Shown here: positions 55,076 to 64,000 of the stretch, piece after piece
Numbering within the stretch: the stretch's first letter is position 1
How the letters are laid out: each line of letters starts with the position of its first letter
From: an uncultured Prevotella sp.
GTDB taxonomy: Bacteria; Bacteroidota; Bacteroidia; Bacteroidales; Bacteroidaceae
Direction: 5' to 3'
Length of the DNA stretch: 64,000 bases
Assembly: GCF_937863835.1 (NCBI RefSeq)
Contig: NZ_CALMHT010000172.1
Coordinates: forward strand, 1-64,000
The notes under the pieces: generated by a model
Told to the model about the DNA's origin: nothing
Seen by the model: the letters and a program-made list of their open reading frames with translations, nothing else
Database searches by the model: none
Made by a program: the position numbers and the translations under genes

Positions 55076-57970
55076 TTAAAGTTTAATAGTTACAGATTTG
55101 CCCGAATACTTAACGAGTTTTCCTTGAGGATTTTCAACATTAAGAGGTTGCTGTTTTGATTTGGAAACGACGACGATATTGAAACGGCGATCTTTGAGCA
55201 TTCCATCAAACGAACCTTTGCGCTGACCGATAGTGAGAGTCTTTGCATTCTCGTTATATTTGATGTCGATTGTAGCATATTTCCCCTTTTCATAATTGTA
55301 GTTAGTTCCTTCATCTTCATAAAGCATAAAGTCAGCATTACCTCCTTCATATACATAAAGGTTGATTAGTTCTGGTTTCTTTTCATCGCTCCATTCCATC
55401 GAAGGACCGAATGGTATGATAGAACCTTCGCGTACAAATACAGGTATCCGCTCGTATGGAGCATCTACAATAAGATTCTGCCCACCATTGATGTGACGGC
55501 CTGTATATAGGTCATACCATCCGCATTGTTCGGGGAAATATACTTCTCGGTTGCGAGCCTTGTAATATTCTACAGGACATGCCATCAATGCAGGACCAAA
55601 CATCCACTGGTTCCCAATATTATTGACCTTAGCATCACTTGAGAAATCCATGACAAGTCCACGTAGCATTGTGTAATCTTTAAGATTAACCCATCCAGCC
55701 ATAGAATAAAGATATGGCATTAGATTATAACGCAGTTTGTCGTAATAAACGATACTCTTATATGCAGGATGGTTATCTGGTGCTATGTTCCATACTTCGC
55801 GCAACGGCCACTGTCCGTGCGTACGGTAAAGTGGGATGAAACAACCAAACTGGTTCCAACGAGTCTGCAACTCGCGCCATTCTTTAAGGTCGTCAGTTTC
55901 GATACCTGATTTATCAAACAACTGCTGCGCTGCCACATACCTGTTCTCTACACAGAAACCACCCTGATCCATTCCCCAGAATGGCAGTCCACACATAGAA
56001 TAGTTGATTCCAGCCGTCATCTGAGCACGCATATCCTCCCAACGAGTACCGATATCGCCACTCCACGTAGCTGTACTAAAGCGTTGTTCACCAGCAAAAC
56101 CACTTCGGGTAAGCAAGAACACACGTTTATTGGGTTGTACTGAACGCTGACCATTATATATGGCATCAGCATTGACAATAGAATATGCATTGAAATACTC
56201 TGTACTTGAACCTAAAGCTGTCGGTCCACTGAGAGCCTTACGATAGCCGATAGGTGTACAGTCGCGCACATTCGGTTCGCTGGCATCCATCCACCAGGCA
56301 TCTACACCTGCTTTATATTTTGAATATAGATTTTCGTCCATTTGTCTCCAGAACATCTTACGTGCCCCTGCTGAATATGCGTCATAAAAAGAGCCCATAT
56401 ATCCAAGCCAGTCATAAATACTGTCTTTTACAGCCTGATGGTACATCCATCCGTGCTTGTCCAGTTCTTTATAATTATCGGTATTGCAATAAAACTTAGG
56501 CCAGACTGATATCATAAAACGACCATGCATGGCATGAACGCTGTCTAACATCGCCTGAGGATTATGATAGCGTTGGGGATCAAACTGATGACTACCCCAC
56601 TGGTCATCTTTCCAATAATTCCAATCTTGTACTATGTTATCAACAGGGATATGACGTTTACGGAATTCAGACATTGTTTCTTCTATATCAGCAGATGTCT
56701 TATAACGTTCGCGACTCTGCCAGAAGCCTAAAGCCCATTTGGGATACACAGGCGATTTGCCTGTCAACGTACGATAACCGCTTACTACCTGATCCATATT
56801 GTCACCGGCTATAAAGTAATAATCCATATCGCGGCTCATCTCACTCCATATTGAAACCATATTCTGTTCTGCATCAGTAATGGATTTTGCGGCACGTAGT
56901 CCACAATACGACACGTCTCCATCCGGTTGCCATTCTATGCGGACTTGTGTTTTCTCACCTTTGTTAAGATGACATGTGAATTTATAAGCATTTGGATTCC
57001 AAGCGGTACGCCAACGCTCGGCTACCACTTCCTTACCGCCTATATACACTTTCACATAACCGGCATAATAAAGTATGAAACGAAAATCGTTACTTTCCGG
57101 TGCTTCCAAATATCCCTCGTACACAACATTTGAACCATTTAATTTAAAATTCTTTGGAAGATTAACAATCTCTCTTGAATTCTCAAAATACAGAGAATCC
57201 TCACCTCTCACAATCTGTTTTCCATCGGCAGCCGTATACGTGCCTGTCAATTTCCCGGCATTCCCTTCTTTATCATATATTCTGAATGCCTTCCCCAACT
57301 GTTGATATTCATTAGGATTGCCCCAACGGCAAAGCGAATAACTATCCCACAACAGTCCATAATTTTTGTTACTCATTATAAAAGGTACTGATACCTTGGT
57401 GTTATATTGGAACAACTCCTCATTTTTTCCTTTATAATTAAATTCTTCGGACTGATGCTGACCTAGTCCATAGAAGGCCTCATCGGCAGGACTTTCAAAC
57501 AAAGCTCTCCATGACCAACCGTTTTTTTGTGCGTCAGTCAGGGTTCCTATTCCTATATTTTCCTCGGGAACAGTATAACGGGTAAACGATTTCCCATTGT
57601 TCGCTTCCTTTAATAAGACCTTGCCACTTTTATCATAAAAAGTGATACGTCCTGTCTGCTTGTCTACACAAGCCTTGACATTTTTTGCATTTACTTCTAC
57701 AATAGCACCATGATCATTTACCGTGTACTGCGGTTTAGAAGTCTGTGGTATGATTATTAGACTTGATTTTACAGGAAACTGTTTTTCTGCTGTAGCCTCT
57801 ACACGTATAATATTGTCATTTACAACTTGTAAACGTAGCAGTTTAGCCCCATTCTCACTCTGATTAATGTTTATAACAACATTATTCCCATCTCTCACAA
57901 AATCTGCAGCTGACAATGCAGTCGTGCATGCCAGCAGAATAGCTGAAATTAATATCTTTGCGCTCTTCAT
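55076..57970 (-). CDS. GH31 alpha-xylosidase with PA14 insert
   Basis: A 964-residue exported enzyme (signal MKSAKILISAILLACTTALSA). The N-terminal domain (about 25-240) has SPADEAFYGLGQHQSEEFNYKG. A PA14-like insert follows (about 270-370, YEGYLEAPESNDFRFILYYAGYVKVYIGGK). The catalytic barrel carries the nucleophile in VDAWWMDASEP and acid/base in ATWSGDIGTRWED. The layout matches what I know of the B. ovatus xyloglucan-locus GH31 and Cellvibrio Xyl31A, both alpha-xylosidases on xyloglucan oligosaccharides. It is the first gene of the operon, with a -7 TATCTTTG about 22 bases upstream. Confidence 0.92.
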   Translation of the reverse strand: MKSAKILISAILLACTTALSAADFVRDGNNVVININQSENGAKLLRLQVVNDNIIRVEATAEKQFPVKSSLIIIPQTSKPQYTVNDHGAIVEVNAKNVKACVDKQTGRITFYDKSGKVLLKEANNGKSFTRYTVPEENIGIGTLTDAQKNGWSWRALFESPADEAFYGLGQHQSEEFNYKGKNEELFQYNTKVSVPFIMSNKNYGLLWDSYSLCRWGNPNEYQQLGKAFRIYDKEGNAGKLTGTYTAADGKQIVRGEDSLYFENSREIVNLPKNFKLNGSNVVYEGYLEAPESNDFRFILYYAGYVKVYIGGKEVVAERWRTAWNPNAYKFTCHLNKGEKTQVRIEWQPDGDVSYCGLRAAKSITDAEQNMVSIWSEMSRDMDYYFIAGDNMDQVVSGYRTLTGKSPVYPKWALGFWQSRERYKTSADIEETMSEFRKRHIPVDNIVQDWNYWKDDQWGSHQFDPQRYHNPQAMLDSVHAMHGRFMISVWPKFYCNTDNYKELDKHGWMYHQAVKDSIYDWLGYMGSFYDAYSAGARKMFWRQMDENLYSKYKAGVDAWWMDASEPNVRDCTPIGYRKALSGPTALGSSTEYFNAYSIVNADAIYNGQRSVQPNKRVFLLTRSGFAGEQRFSTATWSGDIGTRWEDMRAQMTAGINYSMCGLPFWGMDQGGFCVENRYVAAQQLFDKSGIETDDLKEWRELQTRWNQFGCFIPLYRTHGQWPLREVWNIAPDNHPAYKSIVYYDKLRYNLMPYLYSMAGWVNLKDYTMLRGLVMDFSSDAKVNNIGNQWMFGPALMACPVEYYKARNREVYFPEQCGWYDLYTGRHINGGQNLIVDAPYERIPVFVREGSIIPFGPSMEWSDEKKPELINLYVYEGGNADFMLYEDEGTNYNYEKGKYATIDIKYNENAKTLTIGQRKGSFDGMLKDRRFNIVVVSKSKQQPLNVENPQGKLVKYSGKSVTIKL

Positions 57971-57991
57971 AAAAAGTTAGTTTTTATTGTG

Positions 57992-57999
57992 CAAAGATA
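57992..57999 (-). promoter_or_regulatory. -7 element of the GH31-GH2-GH31 operon
   Basis: Minus-strand TATCTTTG. No -33 element is clear, which is compatible with a promoter that needs an activator such as the HTCS encoded upstream. Confidence 0.5.
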
Positions 58000-58066
58000 A
58001 CTATTATATTTGGATAATATTAATACGAGATGTTTCTAATATATGTATATTTTGTTATTTTCTCTA

Positions 58067-61000
58067 TCATTTCCCATTTTTTTCTTTATAATGTGAGGGC
58101 ATTTCGCCATACATCTCCTTAAAATACTTTGAGAAATAACGTGGATTGTTAAACCCTACCTGATAAGAAATCTCACTGATACTCAGTTGACTCTTCTTCA
58201 GCAACTGTTCAGCATGGCGTAAACGTATGATTCGGATAAATTCCGACGGAGTGTTACCCGTCAACGAAAGCATCTTCTTGTACAAGTGCACTCGCGACAT
58301 ATTCAGAGCCCCACTCATCTGTTCTACAGACAAATCACCGTCAGACAAATTCTGTTCCACATAATCTGTCGCTCTCTGTATCAACTGTTCATCAAGAGAT
58401 GTGATATGAACTTCTTTGATATGAGGTTGCAGAAAACCTTTCTGTTCACCTTGGTTGTTATGCCACTTTATAAGATTCGAAATTCTCAGATTCAACAGAT
58501 CCAGATTGAACGGTTTTGTGATATAATCATCGGCACCGTTCTCAAGCCCTTCCATCTTATGCTCTTCCGCAAGTCGGGCAGTAAGCATGACAAATGGAAT
58601 ATCCTTCGTTTCAGGATTCCCTTTTAATGCTTTACATAGTTCGTTGCCGTTCATTTCGGGCATCATGACATCACTGAGAATAATATCAGGTTTATGTTTT
58701 TCGACTTCCGCTAACGCCTGTTTACCATCTCTTGCAAGACGAACATTATAAAACTTATTAAGTTCTTCGTCCATGAATTCCAAGAAATCATCACTATCAT
58801 CAACGATCAAAACTTCATATTCTTTTTCTTTGACTTCCGATTCCGTATTGTCAGTATCCGAAAACATTTCTTTATTCTCCATGTTGCTGTTTATGGATAT
58901 CATAGGCAATTCATTTGACAATTCCTTCAGATTCGTATCATGACGTATCGGTATCTTTACAATAAAGATACTTCCTCCTGCCGGATTATCTTCGGCGTGA
59001 ACATTTCCACCATGCAACTCAACAAAATCTTTAACCAAATTCAGACCGACGCCACTTCCACCATAAGGACTTTCATGATTGCCCTCGACCTGATAGAAAC
59101 GGTCGAAAATATGTTTCTTGTCTTCATCGTTTATTCCGACTCCATTGTCGATAACCTTTATTTCCAGTATATTTTCTTGCTTATCATCCATCGTCTGTAC
59201 AGACTTTACATCCAAATCAACAGACACATTGCCACCTTCAGGCGTAAACTTAAATGCATTGGACAACAGATTATTCAAAATTTTGGATATCTTGTCATCG
59301 TCAAATGACATCCTTAACGAAGGAATTGCAGTATTAAAGGATAACGTTATTTTCTTTTCAGCAAGCATTAAAAATGAATTGCATATATTCTTTATGTAAT
59401 TGACTATATCACCGGTAAGCAGATTCAACTGCATCTTATTCATGTCTGATTTACGGAAATCGAGCAACTGATTGACAAGCGTCAACAGCCTTTCTGAATT
59501 CCGATGAATCATCATCAGTTTATTACGCTTGTTTTCATCTTTCTCATCTTTAATCATTGATATGATAGGCGAAATAATCAATGTCAACGGTGTACGCAAC
59601 TCATGACTTACATTCGTAAAGAAACGCAGTTTCATATCATCTATCTCATGCTTTTTTTCAGCTTCCTGACGTATTCTTTTTAGTTTCTCTTCATTTTCAT
59701 TTTTTCTGATTCTTATTCTGCGTACATACCATATTACTAAAAATAATAGCACAGTATAAATAATAAATGCCCATATTGATGCATACATCGGAGGATTAAT
59801 AGTAATGTCGAGTGTACTTATTTCCTTGTTTACGTATCCGTCGCCATTAATAACCTTAACCAACAATTTATAATGTCCTGATGAAAGATTTGTGAACGAA
59901 ACTCCGGCCTGAGAAGGGGCTGTCTCCATCCACTTGTCATTAAACCCTTCCAGTTTATACAGAAATTTTGTATTCTCAGGCGTTGTACAATTGTTTGAAG
60001 CCAATTGTATAGTAAAAGCTTTTTCATCAGAATTTAATTCTAATTTATTACTCTCATTTAATGACTCTTTAAGAATAACATGTCCATTGAATGTTTCTCC
60101 TACTGCTACAGGGTGGTCGAAAATAATCAAACCGCAGAATATCGTTTTGGCTTTAATTCTGCCAAGTCCCAATACTTTCGGTGAAACAACATTTATTCCA
60201 TCCTGACCTCCTATATATATATCGCCGTTACGCGCCAACAAGATAGATCTCTGGTTAAACTGCCTTGTCTGTAAGCCGTCTATTTCATTAAAACTGTAAA
60301 CTGTAAAACGCCATTTGTGGTTATCTTTATCCTTGTATACCTTGATATTTGATACGCCTTTATCTGTGGACAGCCATATTTCTTTCGCCTTATCCTCTGT
60401 CACTGAACATATTTCAGAGCCACTCAGTCCCGCATTCATATCTAAAATCGTCAACTGGTCTGTAACAGGATCGTATACATTCATACCTGATGACGTACCG
60501 TTCCATATAAGTCCTCTGTCATCAACATAAATCTGATTGACAAAACCACTGGAGAACTCTTCTTTACTGCGAGTCGACGAATAATTCTGTATCTTATGGG
60601 ATTGAAGGTCCATTATCGAGTAATTTACCGAATGTCCTATGACAAGATTACCTTTTTTATCAAAACACAAAGAAGATAGATAATCTGATGGCAATCCGGA
60701 ATTTTGCTTATTATAGGTTTTAAATATACCTGTCTTCAGGTTCAAGCATTGCAAGCCTGAGCCCAAGGTTCCTATCCAGATATTCCCTTTTGTGTCCTCT
60801 TCGAGCGGCCAAACGCTCTTGTTCGCCAATCCATCCGATTTTCCTGAACACATATATGGAGTAAAAACGCCTGCCTTGTAACGCGTCATACCACCGTTGT
60901 ATGTACCGAACCATACGGATCCGTCCCTAGCTGCTTTACAACAAACGACCACATCCGACTGTAATTTATTCTCATTACGTCCGTAATGCTTTATGACTCC

Positions 61001-62176
61001 AGAGATAGGATTATAAGACATGATACCATTGTCATTACTTCCACACCAGATGATGCCATCTTGATCTTGTGTCATTGAGGTTATATCACCAATCGGAATC
61101 AGTTGGAACTTTTTGAGCAAGTCAGAATAATAAGCTACGCCATTCTTATATGTTCCTATCCATACGGTGGAATTATTATCTATAAATATAGATTGTTGCG
61201 TATTATCCGGTATACTGTTGACATTATTCTTATCATAGTAGAATGATTGCAGTTCTTTACTTTCCAAATTTACTACAATAACACCTTTGTGGTCTGTCGC
61301 TATCCAAAGATTACCATGAGCATCCTGCTTGATGTTCTTGACCATTATATTATCAGCTGGTGGTACGATATCAAACCCTCTCAACATATCAGACAAAGAC
61401 AGATACCAACGTTTCGTCTTTTGCATATATGCATAGAAGTTCCCATCCGTACTTATAAAATAATCTGATTTTTTATCTGTGAATAAAAAATATCCACGTT
61501 GTTTATTTGTTATTCTATTAATAAATTTGTTAATCCACTGAAGTCTCTGTTCGTAACCATTAAGAGACACAATACTTCCATTGTCGTACATGAACAACAA
61601 GCTCTTGCCATATTCAGAAACAGACGTAATCGTGCCACTAGGCATCATTCCTTTCTTTTTTCCATACTTAAAAAGGAACACTTTTCCTGTTGAATGGTTA
61701 ACGAAGAAACAACCGCGCCCATAGATAGTCACCCATAGATTTTTGGCCTTATCTATATAGATATTATTAATATTGATATTACCTTGTATTCCATATAATT
61801 TCAGGACCTTATTCATATCCCGATCAAAAGTTTCTGTTTTGGGATCAAAGACACAATATCCACGTGAAGAGTGAATCCATAGTTTCCCTTCAGCATCTTC
61901 ATTAATATTATCTACATTGTTGTCAAGAAGCGATGTCTTGTTATTCTGTTGAGTATAGAATGTCTTAAATCTAAAACCGTCATACCTATCTAGGCCTGAC
62001 GCCGTGCCAAACCACATAAATCCTTTGGAATCTTTAAATACATAATTAACCTGACTGTTTGACAATCCGTCTGTTGTCTCCAGTCTTCTGAATTTTATAT
62101 CACTTATATTTGCATTAGCATTACATATAACAGTGAAAAGTATTATTAGAGTTAGCAAGTCTTTAAAGCATTTCAT
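58067..62176 (-). CDS. Hybrid two-component system regulator (HTCS)
   Basis: A single-protein sensor-regulator of polysaccharide utilisation, about 1369 residues from ATG 62176. It has a signal peptide (CFKDLLTLIILFTVICNANA), about 14 periplasmic Reg_prop blades (for example DSKGFMWFGTASGLDRYDG and DTKGNIWIGTLGSGLQCL), and a Y_Y_Y domain (NNCTTPENTKFLYKLEGFNDKW, HYKLLVKVINGDG). A membrane helix (ASIWAFIIYTVLLFLVIWYV) leads to HisKA (FFTNVSHELRTPLTLI) and HATPase (NLLSNAFKFTPEGG, GGSGVGLNLVKDFVELHGG) domains. A receiver domain (LIVDDSDDF, IILSDVMMPEMNG) and an AraC HTH (MSRVHLYKKM, VGFNNPRYFSKYFKE) complete it. A -7 TATATTTG lies at plus-strand 62205-62212. It probably senses a breakdown oligosaccharide and activates the neighbouring operons. 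Confidence 0.95.
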   Translation of the reverse strand: MKCFKDLLTLIILFTVICNANANISDIKFRRLETTDGLSNSQVNYVFKDSKGFMWFGTASGLDRYDGFRFKTFYTQQNNKTSLLDNNVDNINEDAEGKLWIHSSRGYCVFDPKTETFDRDMNKVLKLYGIQGNININNIYIDKAKNLWVTIYGRGCFFVNHSTGKVFLFKYGKKKGMMPSGTITSVSEYGKSLLFMYDNGSIVSLNGYEQRLQWINKFINRITNKQRGYFLFTDKKSDYFISTDGNFYAYMQKTKRWYLSLSDMLRGFDIVPPADNIMVKNIKQDAHGNLWIATDHKGVIVVNLESKELQSFYYDKNNVNSIPDNTQQSIFIDNNSTVWIGTYKNGVAYYSDLLKKFQLIPIGDITSMTQDQDGIIWCGSNDNGIMSYNPISGVIKHYGRNENKLQSDVVVCCKAARDGSVWFGTYNGGMTRYKAGVFTPYMCSGKSDGLANKSVWPLEEDTKGNIWIGTLGSGLQCLNLKTGIFKTYNKQNSGLPSDYLSSLCFDKKGNLVIGHSVNYSIMDLQSHKIQNYSSTRSKEEFSSGFVNQIYVDDRGLIWNGTSSGMNVYDPVTDQLTILDMNAGLSGSEICSVTEDKAKEIWLSTDKGVSNIKVYKDKDNHKWRFTVYSFNEIDGLQTRQFNQRSILLARNGDIYIGGQDGINVVSPKVLGLGRIKAKTIFCGLIIFDHPVAVGETFNGHVILKESLNESNKLELNSDEKAFTIQLASNNCTTPENTKFLYKLEGFNDKWMETAPSQAGVSFTNLSSGHYKLLVKVINGDGYVNKEISTLDITINPPMYASIWAFIIYTVLLFLVIWYVRRIRIRKNENEEKLKRIRQEAEKKHEIDDMKLRFFTNVSHELRTPLTLIISPIISMIKDEKDENKRNKLMMIHRNSERLLTLVNQLLDFRKSDMNKMQLNLLTGDIVNYIKNICNSFLMLAEKKITLSFNTAIPSLRMSFDDDKISKILNNLLSNAFKFTPEGGNVSVDLDVKSVQTMDDKQENILEIKVIDNGVGINDEDKKHIFDRFYQVEGNHESPYGGSGVGLNLVKDFVELHGGNVHAEDNPAGGSIFIVKIPIRHDTNLKELSNELPMISINSNMENKEMFSDTDNTESEVKEKEYEVLIVDDSDDFLEFMDEELNKFYNVRLARDGKQALAEVEKHKPDIILSDVMMPEMNGNELCKALKGNPETKDIPFVMLTARLAEEHKMEGLENGADDYITKPFNLDLLNLRISNLIKWHNNQGEQKGFLQPHIKEVHITSLDEQLIQRATDYVEQNLSDGDLSVEQMSGALNMSRVHLYKKMLSLTGNTPSEFIRIIRLRHAEQLLKKSQLSISEISYQVGFNNPRYFSKYFKEMYGEMPSHYKEKNGK

Positions 62177-62266
62177 AATATACGTGTTGTCAGTTAGTAA
62201 GTGCAAATATAAAACAAAAGTGTGATAAAAAAAAGTTTTTTATTATTTTTTACCGATATTCAAACT

Positions 62267-62301
62267 AAAAGAGACAACCTGATTAACAGATTGTCTCTTT
62301 T
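62267..62301 (-). terminator. Terminator of the GH5 gene
   Basis: AAAAGAGACAA (62267-62277) pairs with TTGTCTCTTTT (62291-62301). On the minus strand the stem extends inward through a U-G pair and CTG/CAG. The T-run is short. Confidence 0.7.
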
Positions 62302-62360
62302 CGGATAGAATAAATATTGTTATTTCAAATACCATTCTATATATACTAATCTATATGAAC

Positions 62361-64000
62361 TTATTTCCAAGAACCTGCTTTAGTTCCTTGTATAATACCG
62401 TCCAGCGCAAACTGATTGAAAACAGAAAGATTTGAACGGTTAATGATTGTCATAGTTCCTTTTTTACCATTTTTATTGGTGGAATTGATGTCCCATGCGA
62501 ATGTGACGATCCCGTTATTTACTGCCTGACGGTTCACTTCATAATAGTAAGACTTAATAGACGCATTATGTTTATCCTGGTCTGCGCCGCTGATACTGCT
62601 TACGTCTCTCCAGTTTGCACCATATTCACCTATAATAACCGGATATCCTTTATCCACAAAGTTCGTCTTCATACTTTCAAACTGAGACTTAATCCAACTT
62701 TCTTCGCCCCATGTCGCATTATAACTGGTTCCATGATTAGCACTACTCCAGTACAATATAGAGCCGTCTTCACTACCACAGAAATCCCATGGTTCATAAT
62801 AATGTACTTCGCACATCATTCTGCCTGTTACGACATCAGTAGGCATTGAGAAATACTTAACTGTAGAAGTGATACTAGTTGAAGGTCCTTGAACGACCAA
62901 CGTACGTGTAGCATTATTTCCACCAGTAGCTCTCACTGCATCAATAAAAGCCTGATTGTAACGTTTCAATATAGGAGTAAGCGCTTCATGATGACTATTA
63001 AACAGATTATACTCTTGGAAAGGTTCGTTCATTCCTGCGAATAAGACATGCTCATCGTACCCTTTAAATTCAGTTGCTATCTGTGTCCATATTTTCTTAA
63101 GCACAGCTATTTTGGCTGTAATTGTAGCCTCATCCACTAGAGAATAACTGCTACTGCTGGAACTAAAACCGTTTACTTCAATCCATCCACCATCCCAGTG
63201 ATCATTCAGTACAACGTAGAGCCCCGCATTGATACAGTAGTCTACGATTTCTTTTACGCGTGCCATCCATGTTGCATCAATAGTACTATTGTTAGCATCG
63301 GAAATATGACCCATAATCCATGAACATGGTATGCGGACAGATTTGAAACCTTGCTGTTTCACATAGTCAATGATAGCTTGTGTGGTTTTTGTATTCTGCC
63401 AAGCAGTTTCTGCGTCGATACCACCTTTATTTGTGTAGTTATTATCACTGCTTCCGCCTTCCAATGTATTGCCAAGATTCCATCCAGGATACATCAGTGC
63501 TGACAATTCACTGGCACTATGACTCATTCCTGCCACATCACCCTTTGCCTGATTAACAGTCACACTCTCCGTTTTGTTTCCTAGAACGAAACTGATTGTA
63601 GCTGTTCGGGCTTCGCCTGTATTAGGATAGACCGTAAAAGAACGGGAATACTCTGTCAAAGCTGCACGCGTAGTATTGTCTACCACCCAATTAGCACTAG
63701 GTGTCACAGTGAAATCAGAACCGTTGGCTTTAAGTTTAACCGTTACTGTTCCGCCTGCAGCATCCACACTTATTGTTTTATCAGATGTAACAAACAGTCC
63801 ATATTCTGGTGTCTGAGTCACATTTATTGTAGCTGTGTTAGCGCCTTGTGTCACTGTCAATGTGGCTGTACGGTCTTCATAACCGGTCATACTACTGCTA
63901 TTACCAGTATATGCGGCTGCTGTAATATCAAATACATATACCAGCGTACCTTTATTCTTAAATGTAGCAGTCAGCCACGAAGGGTCACTACTAGTTACGG
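62361..64000 (-). CDS. Partial GH5 endoglucanase/xyloglucanase with BACON domains
   Basis: The frame is open to the right edge, so the N-terminus (signal and at least part of one BACON domain) is outside. Two BACON modules are visible: one running from the edge through MTGYEDRTATLTVTQGANTATINVTQ, the next from LFVTSDKTISVDAAGGTVTVKL to TESVTVNQAKG. The GH5 domain starts at MYPGWNLGNTLEGG and has IPCSWIMGH, the acid/base in FAGMNEPFQEY, the nucleophile in PVIIGEYGANW, and VTFAWDIN. This architecture is that of GH5_4 endo-xyloglucanases such as the BACON-GH5 of B. ovatus; endo-beta-1,4-glucanase activity on other glucans is the alternative. It is not cotranscribed with the HTCS, because a terminator separates them. 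Confidence 0.9.
   Translation of the reverse strand, partial: VTSSDPSWLTATFKNKGTLVYVFDITAAAYTGNSSSMTGYEDRTATLTVTQGANTATINVTQTPEYGLFVTSDKTISVDAAGGTVTVKLKANGSDFTVTPSANWVVDNTTRAALTEYSRSFTVYPNTGEARTATISFVLGNKTESVTVNQAKGDVAGMSHSASELSALMYPGWNLGNTLEGGSSDNNYTNKGGIDAETAWQNTKTTQAIIDYVKQQGFKSVRIPCSWIMGHISDANNSTIDATWMARVKEIVDYCINAGLYVVLNDHWDGGWIEVNGFSSSSSSYSLVDEATITAKIAVLKKIWTQIATEFKGYDEHVLFAGMNEPFQEYNLFNSHHEALTPILKRYNQAFIDAVRATGGNNATRTLVVQGPSTSITSTVKYFSMPTDVVTGRMMCEVHYYEPWDFCGSEDGSILYWSSANHGTSYNATWGEESWIKSQFESMKTNFVDKGYPVIIGEYGANWRDVSSISGADQDKHNASIKSYYYEVNRQAVNNGIVTFAWDINSTNKNGKKGTMTIINRSNLSVFNQFALDGIIQGTKAGSWK

Noticed and set aside
1..64000. tRNA, rRNA, CRISPR, insertion sequences, prophage
   Set aside because: Intergenic regions were read for cloverleaf, regular spacer repeats, transposase genes and terminal inverted repeats; none was found by eye. 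A tRNAscan or CRISPR finder run would be decisive.

Overview
The window comes from a Bacteroidota chromosome, most likely order Bacteroidales and close to Prevotella/Segatella. Support for this: many intergenic regions carry the Bacteroidota promoter pattern (a -33 TTTG or TTG, about 20 bases, then -7 TAnnTTTG); there is a SusC/SusD pair, a hybrid two-component regulator and BACON domains; and several Bacteroidota-restricted families occur (DUF4923, DUF4738, DUF4890, DUF4230, DUF5606, long NusB, short MenE). No rRNA, tRNA, CRISPR array, IS element or prophage gene was recognised.

Left part (1-25 kb), housekeeping and envelope. A partial membrane-anchored regulator is followed by pepT and a Kef-type antiporter (+). 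On the minus strand come lptD, an HD-domain protein and a biotin-dependent-type carboxyltransferase that has lost its biotin lysine. A CsgG-like/lipoprotein pair (+) converges on a patatin-barrel fusion (-). A queuosine block follows (preQ1-I-like riboswitch, precursor transporter, queF), then hsp20, then the nusB-yajC-ybbR-coaE-DUF5606 operon (-). Divergent from it is rplY-pth-hslR-purN (+). A large outer-membrane barrel protein and a DUF4923 protein follow on the minus strand.

Middle part (25-44 kb), metabolism. aroB (+) converges on a menaquinone operon read ROK-menI-menF-menD-menB-menC-menE (-). Next are lysS-gpsA-pgi (+), a type II NADH dehydrogenase (-), a HAD phosphatase (+), two small lipoprotein/secreted genes (-), and a tandem DUF4230 pair followed directly by an AGCS sodium:amino-acid symporter (+). 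aroB supplies chorismate precursors, the men genes make menaquinone, and the NADH dehydrogenase can reduce it.

Right part (44-64 kb), a polysaccharide utilisation locus entirely on the minus strand: SusD and SusC; an operon of two GH31 enzymes flanking a GH2; a hybrid two-component regulator (HTCS); and, running off the right edge, a BACON-GH5 endoglucanase. GH5 with GH31 alpha-xylosidases and GH2 beta-galactosidase is the enzyme set expected for xyloglucan.

Most interesting non-coding signals: an isolated promoter-terminator unit of about 90 nt at 44.26-44.39 kb (candidate small RNA or 11-codon peptide mRNA), the preQ1-I-like element at 14.5 kb, a perfect 17-bp inverted repeat upstream of hsp20, a long inverted repeat abutting the susC promoter, and a structured leader before the carboxyltransferase gene.
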